Shown: piece after piece, positions 46,250 to 57,850 of the stretch | Layout of the letters: every line of letters begins with the position of its first letter | How positions within the stretch are numbered: position 1 is the stretch's first letter | From: Lepus europaeus | Taxonomy: Eukaryota > Chordata > Mammalia > Lagomorpha > Leporidae | DNA length: 64,000 nucleotides | Assembly (NCBI RefSeq): GCF_033115175.1 | Contig: NC_084850.1 | Location: forward strand, 4,463,024-4,527,023 | Reading direction: 5' to 3' | The notes under the pieces: generated by a model | Told to the model about the DNA's origin: nothing | Database searches by the model: none | Seen by the model: the letters and a program-made list of their open reading frames with translations, nothing else | Program-made: the position numbers and the translations under genes

Positions 46250-46287
46250 ATGAACCTGAGGGGCCTTTTCCAGGACTTCAACCCGAG
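46250..46287 (+). CDS. TMEM185A: TMEM185A, first coding exon
   Basis: ATG at 46250-46252 encodes MNLRGLFQDFNP, then the first two bases (AG) of codon 13. A GTGAGG splice donor starts at 46288. I recall the N-terminus of human TMEM185A (formerly FAM11A) as identical, followed by Ser, and the AG split codon fits that. TMEM185A is a multi-pass membrane protein of about 350 residues. Its membrane segments are encoded by later exons, which I do not find in the remaining 17.7 kb, so they lie beyond the window. The CpG-island promoter, the position head to head with a MAGE-A gene, and the human arrangement at Xq28 all agree. In humans the 5' end of this gene carries the FRAXF repeat. The processed paralogue TMEM185B is intronless, so a real donor here supports TMEM185A itself. 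Confidence 0.9.
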
Positions 46288-47039
46288 GTGAGGCGGCGGC
46301 GGCATTGGCGGCACCCCCCAGGAGTCCGCACCGCGGGCTGCTGCACGGACTAGGGTGCGGACTCCGCGACGGCGCAGCGGTCGTGATGCTGCAGCCCGAG
46401 AACCAGGGCGCCTACCCGAGCCTCTCTGCGGATGTGAGCGGTTCTCTGATAAAGCAGTCGGCCTTGGTGCCTGCCTGGTTCCTTCTGCTCCGGGTGCCTT
46501 CAGCTTCCCGCCCGGCTGCACCAACTATAACTGCCTCGCCACGGCTCAAGAAGCCCGGCCCGGAGCCTTGTCCTGCCCCCAGGGGGAACCCCATTCCTCC
46601 CAGCTTGCCCTCCCTCATTGATATCCCAACTTTCCCCTCTTGATTCCATCTTCTCCCACTCAGCTGCCTGTCCTCCATTCTCCATGCCAAGGCCATCTCA
46701 CTTGACCAGACACCCTTAGCCTCCACCCCAGCTGTTTCCTCCAGTTCCTCTCAGCCCTTGAGGTTTTCCTGGATTTATGCCCACCTCTTGCTTGTTTGTT
46801 TCTTTGTTGAACTGGTATCTGAAACATTGGTGAATCCTTGGAGTCTGTGTTAGGGTATGACAATACCTTACATAATGCCTTTGACGTTGAACCTGATCAT
46901 TTTTCATACGCATTTTCTCTTCACTATAAGTTTACTTGCAGGAAGTATATATTACTGTTCTTTATTTCCCAGATGGGGAACACCCAGTGGACAGTGTGGA
47001 GGAAACACTGGCTAAGCAATCAAGTATCTGTCCTTGTAC

Positions 47040-47195
47040 TTGCCCACATCTTCTCTAACTCTCGTGTTCCCTACCCTATATGGTGAACTCCCTGAAACAG
47101 AGATCACCCCCTGTTCTTCTTGCTATCCCCATTACCTCTTACAAACTGTGTCTAGCACATAGTAAGGACTTATAAAACGTGTGTGGAACTAAATT
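47040..47195 (+). repeat. L2 3'-end fragment
   Basis: GTGTCTAGCACATAGTAAGG (47147-47166) preceded by an L2-like TGGTGAACTCCCTGAAACAG. Confidence 0.6.
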
Positions 47196-47290
47196 AAGCC
47201 AAAAGACCTGGACTGGAGCCCAGGCCACATATAACTGGGTGATTCTCTGCCCTTCTTTGGCCATTTCTTAAACTAAGAGGTTGACCTAAC

Positions 47291-47825
47291 TCAGGGGTTG
47301 GGAACTTTTTTTTTTTTATGTCAAGGGCCATTTGGATATTTATAATATCATTCAAGAGCCTCACAGAATTATCAGCTTAAAAATTAGTCCACTATAGACT
47401 TGTTGAATTTTTTTTTATTTGGCAGATAGAGTTAGTGAGAGAGAGAGAGAGAGAAAGGTCTTCCTTCCGTTGGTTCACCCCCCAAATGGCTGCCACGGCC
47501 GGAGCTATGCCGAACCGAAGCCAGGAGCCAGGTGCTTCCTCCTGGTCTCCCACGTGGGTGCAGGCATCCAAGCACTTGGGCCATCCTCCACTGCCCTCCC
47601 GGGTCACAGCAGAGAGCTGGACTGGAAGAGGAGCAACCGGGACTAGAACCCAGCGCCCATATGGGATGCTGGCACCACAGGCCGAAGATTAACCAAGTGA
47701 GCCACGGCGCCGGCCCCGACTTGTTGAATTTTGAGTCCTGCTTGGGGTTGCCTTGGAAGGGCCAGACCAAATGATTTCATAGTCCTTATATAGCTTGCAG
47801 GCTGGACATTCCCCATTCCTGACCT
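47291..47825. mobile_element. hAT-type DNA transposon relic split by a SINE
   Basis: Left end CAGGGGTTGGGAACTTTTT and right end CTGGACATTCCCCATTCCTG form diverged terminal inverted repeats of the Charlie type. The internal sequence is short and noncoding. Confidence 0.55.
47412..47717 (-). mobile_element. C-type SINE in the hAT relic
   Basis: Reversed. Perfect 15-bp target-site duplication GACTTGTTGAATTTT at 47397-47411 and 47718-47732. Confidence 0.95.
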
Positions 47826-48929
47826 AAGTGATCTCTTAAGTTCACTACTCTATGGAGGTAGTGTTTATTTCCCTCACTTACTAGTGGGAAGTCATGCACT
47901 TAATAAACCCTTTATTTGTATAATAGGTCCTATGCTAGGTACTTTAGGTGCTGCATGGTCCCAGCTTGGAGATGTAGAAGGGCATGTAAATAGATGGCTT
48001 ATAGTACCATGCAAGGCTTGGGCTCTGGGAGGCCAGTGCAGATCATTATCTTGATTACTTGTTTGGGAATGAAAGTAAGTCTTGGGGGACTGTGTTGGGA
48101 GTACAGTCTCCTTAGTGATGGTGAAATTTTAAGCTGTGGACCATAGTGACTGTGAATGTACTCTCATTTCTCCTCTTTCAGTTAATATTCTGTACTGGAA
48201 TGCCAACATCCCTATCACAGTGCAGTCATTACCGTTGTTGGCCTTGAAGGCACTCTCCATAGAAGAGCTTGTTTACAGTAGGTATCAGAGAACTAACTGC
48301 AGTACTTTCCTCTGCTTTTCCTGGGGTTAGGATTGGTTTGTCCAAATGTAAGGTTTGTGCTGAAGCTGGACATGCCTTGTGTGTCTTCATTGTTTGTAGA
48401 GGGTGATAAGTAAAAGCTGAATTGTTTTATGTCCTTGGGCAACCCACTTATCTGTTTTATCTGCAGAATGAGTATAATCTCTCAGAAAGATAGGTTGAAT
48501 TAATGATTGATTGCAAAGTGCTTTACAAATATAAAGTTTCATGAATTATTTACAATATGACAGATAATTTGGAAGCCACAAGGAACTGCTTCAAGTGACC
48601 TATCAGGCAAAACAGAGTTGCCAAAGGAAAATAGTGCTGCACTGATAACACCCTTAACCATTTTTTCCTTTAACTTCTTACTCCCCTAAAAAAGTGTGTG
48701 GAAATTATAGAACTATTTATCTAAATGGATTTTTAATAATCGTTAGCATCTTTATTAATACCTTAATTCTCCATGGATTAAAATGCATCTACCTGAAAAG
48801 TTCAAAAGTGCTTTTTGTTGGGCTGTTTTCCTGATTTCAGTGTTGTCAGTTGGGAGTGAGCAGTGGTAACTTACAGATCTTTCAGAAAGACATTGGCTAG
48901 GTAATATTGGTAAATTAGGTATCTTTTTT

Positions 48930-49260
48930 AAAAAGATTTTTATTTATTTATTTGAAAGGCAGAGTCACAGATAGGCAGAGGCAGAGAGAGAGAGAGAGAG
49001 GTCCTCCATCTGCTGGTTCACTCCCCCAAATGACCACAACAGCCTGAGCTGGGCTGATCCGAAGCCAGGAGCCAGGAGCCTCTTTCAGGTCTCCCATGTG
49101 GGTGCAGGGGCCCATAGACTTGGTCCATCTTTTGCTGCTTTCCCAGGCCATAGCAGAGAGCTGGATCAGGAGTGGAACAGTCAGGACTCAAACCAGTGCC
49201 CATATGGGACGTCGACACCACAAGCAGTAGCTTCACCTGCTACACCACAGTGCCAGCTCC
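48930..49260 (-). mobile_element. C-type SINE
   Basis: Reversed. Flanks TAGGTATCTTTTTT (48916-48929) and TAGATATCTTTTTT (49261-49274). Confidence 0.9.
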
Positions 49261-49439
49261 TAGATATCTTTTTTAAAACTGATAATGCCTCACATCTTAT
49301 GGGCATACTGCATCTTTGACATTGTGCTTTTATCTTGTAGCATGCCAAGGAGAGTCTTCAAGATAGCTAGAGAGAAAACTGAGTGGTATAGACAGGAAGA
49401 TACCTTGTGCTGGGGTCTCAAATCTCAGTGCTACTACTT

Positions 49440-49550
49440 TGCGCCTTACCTCTAATTCTGAGCCAACATTATTTTAGCTTGCATACCTGGAATAGTAGCT
49501 GACTCAATAAATATTTGTGGAGTGAATAAGTGAATAACTCTCAAGCCTGC
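49440..49550 (+). repeat. L2/MIR 3'-end fragment
   Basis: ACTCAATAAATATTTGTGGA (49502-49521) and GTGAATAAGTGAATAA are the usual 3' terminal phrases. Confidence 0.5.
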
Positions 49551-49952
49551 AAGGGAAATCTAGAACTGCTGCATTTAATCACAGCTTTCTTTGTGATCTT
49601 CAGCTTAGTTCTCTTTCCCTTAAGCCTCTGTTTTCAAAGTTCAGCCATTCCGTTGGAGAGAGGGGAAGGCAAAATGTGGCTGCCTTTACTTTGTAAATGA
49701 TGTCTATGTCACAGAAATAGTCACTACCATAGTTTGGTGGGTATAAAGGCATGGATTGTGGGTCCAGATCTCCTCCCTTACTTTTTGGATCTTGGTGAGT
49801 CTGAACCCACTGCTATATTGCCAAGGTTCTGGAAACTACAGTGATAAGAATGATTCACAGGTGTCAACATTCAGACATGCAGGGCTACCAGCTCACCCTC
49901 TGTCTATTTCCATCTGGCACAAAACTGATTGATCATGAACTTCTTTTTCTTT

Positions 49953-50254
49953 TAAGATTCATTTATTTATTTGAAAGTCAGAATTAGAGAGAGAGAGAGA
50001 GATCCTTCATCTTCAGGTTCACTCACCAGCGGGCTGCAAAGGCCAGGGATGTGCCAGGCCGAAGCCAAAAGCCAGAATCCTCATCCATGTCTCCCATGTG
50101 GGTGCCAGGGGCCCACACACTTGATCTATCTTGTACTGCTTTCCCCAGGCCATTATCAGAGAGCTGGATAGGAAGTGGATCAACCAGAACATGAACCAGC
50201 TTCCAAATGGTATGTGCAGGTGATGGCTTTAACACTACGCCATAACATTGGTCC
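49953..50254 (-). mobile_element. C-type SINE, first of two at one target
   Basis: Reversed, moderately diverged. Target TGAACTTCTTTTTCTTT at 49936-49952 and from 50255. Confidence 0.85.
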
Positions 50255-50272
50255 TGAACTTCTTTTTCTTTT

Positions 50273-50602
50273 TTTCTTAAATATTTTATTTATTTATTTG
50301 AGAAATAGAGTTACAGACAGTAAGGGAGAGACAGAGAGAAAGGTCTTCCTTCGGCTGGTTCACTCCCCAGATGGCTGCAACGGCCGGAGCTGCGCTGATC
50401 CGAAGCCAGGAGCCAGGTGCTTCCTCCTGGTCTCCCATGCAGGTGCAGAGGGTCCTAGCACTTGGGCCATCTTCTACTGCTTTCCCAGGCCATAGCAGAG
50501 AGCTGGATTGGAAGAAGAGCAGCCAGGACTAGAACAGGTGCCCATATGGGATGCCAGGGCTGCAGGTGGAGGATTAACCTACCACGCCAAGGCGCCAGCC
50601 CT
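50273..50602 (-). mobile_element. C-type SINE, second at the same target
   Basis: Reversed, full length. GAACTTCTTTTTC precedes it (50256-50268) and follows it (50604-50616). Confidence 0.9.
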
Positions 50603-51099
50603 GGAACTTCTTTTTCATAATTGCTTTTCTGTTTTACAGGGTAAGACTTGCTGAAATAGACATACTTGACCCTCCAAGAAGTCTTTCCTTGAAGGCCTGA
50701 CACTTTCCAACACCTATGGAACCCTATTCAGAGAATAGGCAAATTGTTAGGACTATATAGAAATAGCAAACTCTGATTCTGAGGCATTCCTTGGAGGTAG
50801 AGACCCAGGAGTAGTTGGCATTAAGTGGGTAGCCTGCCCACACCAACGATCCTTGAGATTTTTCTGCTACCTTGGTGGAGTTGCTGCTTCAAAGGAGGAC
50901 CTTCAGCTTGGTAGCCAGGTAGCACAGGTATTGGAAGCTGTGAGAACTCTGCTAGGTTGTATATTGGCCTGGAACAAAAGGCAGAGCAATGTCTCTCTGG
51001 GGATTCTGGCATATTAGCATGAGGATTGATGAAGTCATTGTCATTTTAGGAACTTGTATATGCTGCATTTCCTAAAGCCATTCTGTGTAGGTTGTCTTT

Positions 51100-51232
51100 T
51101 TTTTTTTTTTAAATATCTATTAGGAAAAGTTACAGAGAGAGTGAGAGAGATCTTCCATCCACTGGTTTAATTCCCAGATGGCTGCAATGGCCCGTGCTGG
51201 GTATACCTGCTACGCGACAAGGTTGGCCTCAT
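51100..51232 (-). mobile_element. Internally deleted SINE
   Basis: The tail and first part (51100-51200) join directly to the head (GGTATACCTGCTACGCGACA); about 200 bp of body is missing. Confidence 0.65.
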
Positions 51233-51319
51233 AAGCTGTCGTTTATTTGAAATTGGGAAAAATGAATGTCATTGCTAGTAATAGTTCACAGAAGACAGCC
51301 ACCTGACTTTTATCAGCCA

Positions 51320-51430
51320 TTTGCAGAATATTTTAAAAGCATTAACTCACCAAATGTCTCTTGGCTTTCTATCATGTGCCAGGAGATGTGCTAGGTGCTT
51401 TAAGTGCCAAAATAAATGAGTCCCTCTCTC
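51320..51430 (+). repeat. L2/MIR fragment
   Basis: CTATCATGTGCCAGGAGATG and TGCTAGGTGCTTTAAG match the common core phrase. Confidence 0.45.
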
Positions 51431-51613
51431 AGTGAAAGGAACAGAAATGGAAAGAGAAATTAAAGTTCAACAGTCTGAGGCATTACAAAGCCAAATACCA
51501 ACTGCTATGGGAGTACAAAGGGTAGAGCCACTAATTCTGTTTACAGCAGGTGGGAAATATTCTGTCATAGAAGTGACTTTTTTTGGTAACCTCCTAGTTT
51601 CTTAGGTTCAAGG

Positions 51614-51963
51614 TTTTTTTAAAAAATATTTGTTTTTTATTTATTTGAAAGGCAGAGTTACAGAGAACGGAAGAGAGAGAGAGAGAGAATGAATGAATGA
51701 ATGAATATCTTCCATCTGCTGGTTCATTCCCTAAATGGCTACAATGGCTGGGGCTGGGCCAGGCCGAAGCTAGGAGCCAGGAGCTTCTTCCAGGTCTCCC
51801 TTGTGGTTGTAGGAGCCCAAGCACTTGGGCCATCTTCCACTGCTTCCCCAGGCACATTAGCAGGGAGCTGGATCAGAAGTGGAACAGCTGGGACATGAAC
51901 CAGCGCCCATATGGGATGTGAGCATTGCAGGCGGAGGCTTAACCCGCTGTGCCACAGCACTGG
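51614..51963 (-). mobile_element. C-type SINE with (GAAT)5 in its tail
   Basis: Reversed, full length. The tail carries five GAAT units (51687-51706). Confidence 0.9.
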
Positions 51964-52319
51964 TATCTAGAAGTGTCGTTTATGCTATATTTTGAAAGGT
52001 AATTGTAGGATTTTTGTCAGAGCAGAGAGCAGGAATGGTGTTTTAGAAGGGACTTAGAAATGTACGAAGACCTGGCATCATGAGAGAGCCTGGGATGTTC
52101 TGAGAGTAGTGAACAGGCACATGACATGTGACTTAAAAAATACATAGTGTTAGTTTCTGCAAGTATTCTTTACACATCATTGTTATGAAAGCATCTCTAA
52201 ATGCGTCAGTGTGAACAGATTGTTAGTACTTAGCAGTCAGGGAACTACTCACCACCAGAGTGACTCTTTATTGGTCTGCCCTATTAAGCTACCTATAGTT
52301 AGATAATTATTTTGATGTT

Positions 52320-52790
52320 ACTGAGATTATTATTAATAATAGCTGTGACCTAGTGAGTAGCTTTCATGTGCCAGGTACAATATATGTGCTTTGTATCCAT
52401 TATCCCCGATCTTTACAACAGCCCTTCAAGTTACATTTCAGCCTTATTTTATTTATTTTTAAACTTCATCCAGGTCTTCCACACGGGTGTCAGGGCCAAA
52501 GGCACTTCAGTCATTATCTGTTGCTTCCCAGGATGCATTAATAGGAAGCTGAATCAGTAGGGTACCTGGGACTCAAACCAGGCACTCTGATGGGATGTGA
52601 GTGTCCCAAGTAGGAGCTGAACCTATTGCACCACAATGCCTACACCACAACCTTATTTTAGAGAGTCTTAGGGAGTTTGTGACTTCTCTAAAGTTGCAAA
52701 GGCACTAAGGGACCCAGTTAGGATTCTAATCCTGATCAGTCTCCTTCTAAAGTCTGTCTTCTTTTTATCATGCTGCCTCACTAATTTAGT
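52320..52790 (-). repeat. MIR-family element split by a SINE
   Basis: GTGCCAGGTACAATATATGT on the left, and TTGCAAAGGCACTAAGGGAC with CATGCTGCCTCA on the right, are antisense MIR landmarks in order. Confidence 0.5.
52452..52646 (-). mobile_element. Partial old SINE
   Basis: The tail is short and the purine tract absent; body and head are present to CACAATGCCTACACC. Flanks CAGCCTTATTTTA and CAACCTTATTTTA. Confidence 0.7.
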
Positions 52791-53088
52791 GACAACCCTT
52801 TTCTCTCATGACACAGTAGGTCCAATATACTAAGGAACTTTATATTTATGAGCTGTGATTAAATAAAGCAGACTTTATATTGGAGCTTATAGTATTGGCA
52901 TTTAAACAAATTATAGTTTAAGCAATGAAGTGTCATGGGAATTAGTGGATTGCCTTCCAAGGAAACTGGTTAGAGGAGACAAGTCTAATTTGAATGCATA
53001 TTTTCTGATTTTAAAAATATCATTCCCATTATTTGGTAATTACATGCACACTTTCCTTGACTGAGAGTTCACTGAAGGTCAAGATTTT

Positions 53089-53406
53089 TTTTTTTTTTGA
53101 CAGAGTTAGACAGTGAGAGAGAGAGAGAGAGAAAGGTCTTCCTTGTGTTGGTTCACCCGCCAAATGGCCGCTACAGCCGGTGCACTGTGTCGATCTGAAG
53201 CCAGGAGCCAGGTGCTTCTTCCTCGTCTCCCATGCGGGTGCAGGGCCCAAGCACTTGGGCCATCCTCCACTGCCTTCCCGGGCCACAGCAGAGAGCTGGA
53301 CTGCAAGAGGAGCAACCGGGTCAGAACCGGCGCCCCAACCAGGACTAGAACCCGGAGTGCCAGTGCTACAGGTGGAGGATTAGCCTAGTGAGCCGCGGCA
53401 CCGGCC
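53089..53406 (-). mobile_element. C-type SINE, young subfamily
   Basis: Reversed. AAGGTCAAGATTTT (53075-53088) and AAGATCAAGATTTT (53408-53421) flank it. Confidence 0.9.
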
Positions 53407-53794
53407 GAAGATCAAGATTTTGAGGTGCTGAATAAATATGCTGAATACTCGAGTAAATGCTCAATATAAATGGACATATATCACTGGAAAACTCATTGTA
53501 GAGGAGAAATGATGGTTGGGAGGAGTATTTGATAGTTTCCTGGAACTCTAGGAGTTAAGTTTCCTAATGTTGGGGTTTCTAATTCCTAGCCCAGTGATAG
53601 GCTATCCCTGTACAAGGCCCTTAGAATTTAAAACAAAGCCTTGGATTAAACTCTGATGATGGATTCTGTATAACTGATGGTTCATCATTTGTCAGCTTTG
53701 TCCCAATATTAAAAAAAAATTGATTGCTAAATGAAACTGTTATGCCAGTGTGGCAGAACTTTTCTCTTTTATAATAACATTAGAGCTAAAATAG

Positions 53795-53985
53795 GTAAAT
53801 TGTATCATTTTCACAGAGCCTTCACATACCTTTTGGCTTAGTGAATCAGTATATGAGAAATCAGATGAGAAGACAGACTTAGGGAAAATTAACTCACCCA
53901 AGACTGCACAACTGATAAATGACAGAAGGGGAACTTGAATGCAGATCTTTCTATCAGCCTATGCTCTTTTTTATCCTCTCTTAAG
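53795..53985 (-). repeat. MIR element, antisense
   Basis: AACTCACCCAAGACTGCACA (53891-53910) then ATGACAGAAGGGGAACTTGA and CAGCCTATGCTC follow the antisense MIR order. Confidence 0.7.
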
Positions 53986-54367
53986 AGTGATTTGTTTTTA
54001 GTTGGCTTTTTGTGCTTTTTTATAAATGGTTAAATGCTCTTAAAAATATTTCATCTTAGTAAATCCAGTTAAAATAGCCACTAAAAGATTTTAAATGTGG
54101 TTAATAAGATTCTTTTCAGTGTAAGAGGTGCAATCCCTTAAATAGTTTTTGAGAATGTCAGTTAGCAATTTGTCAGTTGGAGCTATTATCTGAAGCTGTA
54201 GACAGGAATGTGCCACCCAAAGTGAGTGTGTGTTTGTGTATGGGTACATGCTCCAATTAAGCCAGCAATTTCCGCTGGAGGAAATGGATGGTTCTTAAGA
54301 TTCCACTTCATTATTTGGATTTGCAGAAAACAGAACTAGAAGTTTTATCAGCAGAGTCATCCCTTTG

Positions 54368-54430
54368 CTATATATCTACATCTGTATCTATATCTACATA
54401 TATATCTCTATCTATCTATCCATCTATCTT
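54368..54430. repeat. (TATC)n simple repeat, impure
   Basis: ATCTATC-type units broken by ACA/TG interruptions. Confidence 0.8.
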
Positions 54431-54502
54431 CCCTCTCTGTTGTCATTCTTCCTTTTGTCCCTGTTCCGTCTACCAGTAGTGAAGAGATGAAATTTGAGCC
54501 TG

Positions 54503-54708
54503 AGCAGAAAACTCCATGCACCTATGTGGGAGACCTGAGTGGAATTCTAGATTCCTGGCTTTTGCCTGGCCCAGCCCTGGCTCTTATGTCCATTTGGGGA
54601 ATGAACCAGTAAATGGAAGATCAGTTCATTCTCATTCCCTCCTTCCCTCCCTCCCTCCCTCCCTCCCTTCTCTGCCTTTCAAATAAGTAAATCTTTAAAA
54701 AACTAATA
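54503..54708 (+). mobile_element. 5'-truncated old SINE
   Basis: Forward 3' half: ACCTATGTGGGAGACCTGAG..., a (CCCT)n tail at 54636-54669, then TTTCAAATAAGTAAATC. Confidence 0.75.
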
Positions 54709-55312
54709 GTAACTCAAAATAGTTTACAATTTGTGCCTTTTTTAAAAAACTTACATTATTGCTACAAGTACATTGTCTTTCCAATCTTAATATTTTCTAT
54801 TTGATATGCACTCATCTTTTGGAATTGGCTCCCAAATGTATTGGTATAATTGAAATTCCTTCTTCCTCTAATTAAAAAAAAATGTGTATAAATTTCATCT
54901 TTCAAATTTTCTGCTTATATCAATTTGTTTTATTTGTAGGTTATTTTTTTCAAAGAACAAGCTGTTGGTATTACTCGTCAGCTCTATTTTTATATCTGTA
55001 TTTCTACTTTTAGTTTTTTATCCTACTTTTAACTTTATTATTTTCATATTTTGGCATTTTTAGATAGAAACTTACTTAGTTTGCATCTTTTTTCCTCTTT
55101 GCTTTTATTTAAACTTTTGGAGTATATACCTTTTCTCTGAGTTCTACTTTGACAGAAGTCTAGCTTTTTTGACATTTGTAGTTGTGTTAAAGTGTATTTT
55201 AAATATTCTGTAATAATGATATTGTTCTGTTTAATCCTTGATTTGGTTTTTAAGGAAAGAAACTAACATTTATTGTTATCTGCTTGGTGCAAGCCATGTA
55301 ACAAGTACTTTC

Positions 55313-55643
55313 TTTTTTTTTAAAGATTTTATTTATTTATTTGACAGGTAGAGTTACAGACAGTGAGAGAGACAGACAAACGTCTTCCTTTTCCGTTGGT
55401 TCACTCCCCAAGTGGCCGCCATGGCCCAAACTATGCCGATCTGAAGCCAGGAGCCAGGTGCCTCCTCCTGGTCTCCCATGAGGGTGCAGGTGCCCAAGCA
55501 CTTGGGCCATCCTCCACTGTCTTCCCGGGCCACAGCAGAGAGCTGGACTGGAAGAGGAGCAGCTGGGACTAGAACCTGGCGCCCATATGGGATGCTGGTG
55601 CCACAGGCAGAGGATTAACCCAGTGAGCCATGGAGCCAGCCCC
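55313..55643 (-). mobile_element. C-type SINE
   Basis: Reversed. CAAGTACTTTC at 55302-55312 and 55646-55656. Confidence 0.9.
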
Positions 55644-55826
55644 AGCAAGTACTTTCAAATCAGCTATTTAATCCTTACCTTAGTACTGTCTGCTAGAGTT
55701 GATGTTATCTATGTTATCTGCATTTTGTGAGATAATAAATAAATAATATAACAATAAACAACTAAATTATAAATCTGTTGCATTCAAAAGGCGCACTTGA
55801 AAACCAATGTCAAAAAGTCAAACCAA

Positions 55827-56143
55827 GGGGCTGGCGGCGTGGCACAGTGGGTTAAAAGCAGGGGCTTTTATTAGAGAGAGAGAAGAAAAAAAACTCCTGT
55901 CTGCTGTGCTGGTATACTCCCCAAATGCCTACAATAGCCTGGGACTGGGACAGGAGCTGGGAGCCTGAAACTCAATCCAGGTCTTCTAGGTGGATGGCAG
56001 GAACTTGAGCCATGACTGCTGGCTCTCATGGTCTGCATTAGTAGGAAAGTGGAGTAAGAGCAAAGTGTTGAACCTAGGCTTTCAATATGGGACATAGATA
56101 TCCTAACCTGTGTCTTAACTACTAGGCTGAACACTCACCTCTG
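55827..56143 (-). mobile_element. SINE head-to-tail chimera
   Basis: A forward head (GGGGCTGGCGGCGTGGCACA, 55827-55863) stops after about 35 bases and is joined to a reversed, old SINE (55864-56143). Confidence 0.65.
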
Positions 56144-56322
56144 GATTTTTAGTCTACTACATGACCTTTCTTCTTGTAGAGCTACGGTAGGCAGAATAAA
56201 TATGTTTACATTCTAATCCTTGGAACCTGGGAATATGTTCCAGTTCATGGCAAAGAGGAATGAAAGTATGAAAGTTTTCTAAAGATCTCACCTTAAAATA
56301 AGGAGACTATTTTGGAAAATAT

Positions 56323-56735
56323 GAGGGTGCTTCAAAAGTTCACAAAAAATGGAATTTAAAAAGTAAGTTTATTTATTTATTTATTTATTTTTAAACTTTT
56401 ATTTAGAAAATGTAATTTTCCAAAGTACAGTTTATGGATTACAATGGCTTTTTCCCCCCATAACTTCCCTCCCACCCGCACCCCTCCCATCTCCCGCTTC
56501 CTCTCCCATACCATTCGCATCAAGATTCATTTTCAATTATCTTTATACACAGAAGATCGATTTAGTATATATTAAGTAAATATTTCATCAGTTTGCACCC
56601 ATACAGAACATAGTGTAAAATACTGTTTGAGTACTAGTTATAGCAAAATAAGTTTATTTTAATACATAAATTTTGAAATATTTACCTAGTTTTTTCATAA
56701 TGCACATTTCCCATACATTTTTGAAAACCCCCTGT
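56323..56735. mobile_element. TIR element (MITE) split by an L1 3' end
   Basis: GAGGGTGCTTCAAAAGTTCA on the left and CATTTTTGAAAACCCCCTG on the right are inverted ends of the family seen at 12000-12127. The middle (about 56370-56645) is a reversed L1 3'UTR. Confidence 0.55.
56370..56645 (-). mobile_element. L1 3'UTR fragment, antisense
   Basis: CATCAAGATTCATTTTCAATTATC-type sequence (56517-56542) is shared with the L1 at 19291-19980. It is bordered by AAGTAAGTTTATTT and AAATAAGTTTATTT. Confidence 0.8.
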
Positions 56736-57199
56736 ATCTGTGAATTTCAAATATTCTTTGCAACAAAATCTTTTAATCCTAAATGTAGAAAGGTGGAACA
56801 AAAGAGGAGGTCAGGGTAATTCAAGATGAGAACAAATAGGCTCTCCATTGCTGACTTTGAAGACAGAGGAGGAGGGCTGCAGAAGCTGGGAAAAGCAAGG
56901 AAACATTCTTCCCGAGACCCTCTGGAAGGAATATAGCCTGCTGACACCTTGAGTTAGCCCTGTGTGGCTCAAATTAGACATCTGACCACCAGAACTGTAA
57001 GATAATGATGTTTCTTTTTAAATCACTAAGTTTGTGGTAATTTGGTACGGCAGCAAAATGGAAATTAATACAACAGGGCAGTCAATCCATCATATTTTCT
57101 AACCCCAATATTTGAATTATTTGTCTGTACTATTACTTGTCTTCTTATGAATTTATATTTCTTTCTATTTTTAAAAATTTAAATAGACAAATGTTTTTA

Positions 57200-57228
57200 A
57201 AAGATGATTATTTGCAGGTCAGGGTTAC

Positions 57229-57279
<51 letters not shown>

Positions 57280-57528
57280 AGGCACTTCCATCTGCTGATT
57301 CACTCCTCAGTTGGCCACAACGGCTAGTACTGTGCCAGGCTAAAGCCAAGGTGCCAGGAACTTCTCCCACATTGGTGACAGGGGCCCAGACACTTGGGCC
57401 ATCTTCCACTCTTTCTCCAGGCCATTAGCAGGAATCTGGATTAGATGTGGAACAGCCAGGACATGAACTATTATCCATAGGGTATGCACAGAGGATGGCT
57501 TTACCCACTAAGCTGCAACACCAGCCCT
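57200..57528 (-). mobile_element. C-type SINE with (GA)n tail
   Basis: Reversed. (GA)n at 57230-57280, head ending ACACCAGCCC. Confidence 0.85.
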
Positions 57529-57547
57529 GACATAATCTCTTAATTTC

Positions 57548-57850
57548 TGAGTTGGCATTCCCACATCCCATATTGGAGTGCCACTTCAAGTCCTGGTTAC
57601 CCTGCTTATGGTGCATCTTCTTGCTGATACATACTGGGAGGCAGCAGGTGATGGCCTAGTAATTGGGTTCCTGCCCCGCCATGTGGGAGAAGCAGATTGA
57701 GTTCTGGGCACCTGACTTCAGCCTGGCCCAGCCCTGGCTGTTGTGGACATTTGGGGAGTGAACCATCAGATAGAAGATCAATCTCTCTCTCTTGCTCTTG
57801 CTCTTGGCTCTGCCTTTTGAGTATATGAAAATAAACATTAAAAAAAAAAA
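57548..57850 (+). mobile_element. Old SINE, forward
   Basis: The diverged head is followed by GGAGGCAGCAGGTGATGGCC, the CTTGCTCTTGCTCTTGG tail and an A10 run, placed back to back with the preceding SINE. Confidence 0.75.

Larger units (their letters stand above)
45750..46450. promoter_or_regulatory. TMEM185A CpG island and promoter
   Basis: GC-rich and CpG-rich with no TATA box. Visible motifs are a Sp1-type GGGGCGGG (46056-46063), a palindromic NRF1-type GCGCATGCGC (46071-46080) and two Ets-type CGGAAG cores (46091-46096 and 46099-46104). These are typical of a housekeeping promoter initiating around 46080-46130. C-rich (CCCTCC)n lies at 45766-45795. Confidence 0.75.
56170..57080 (+). mobile_element. 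MaLR/ERVL-type solo LTR with inserted elements
   Basis: Starts GGTAGGCAGAATAAATATG..., with GAAGCTGGGAAAAGCAAGGA and CCAGAACTGTAAGATAATGA, and ends AAATTAATACAAC at about 57073. This order is typical of MLT-like LTRs. The TIR element and the L1 3' end at 56323-56735 interrupt it. Confidence 0.6.

Noticed and set aside
46066..46524. 152-codon minus-strand ORF over TMEM185A exon 1
   Set aside because: It is antisense to a recognised exon, its Ser/Arg-rich composition comes from the (GGA)9 run and the GC-rich island, and no similarity is recognised.
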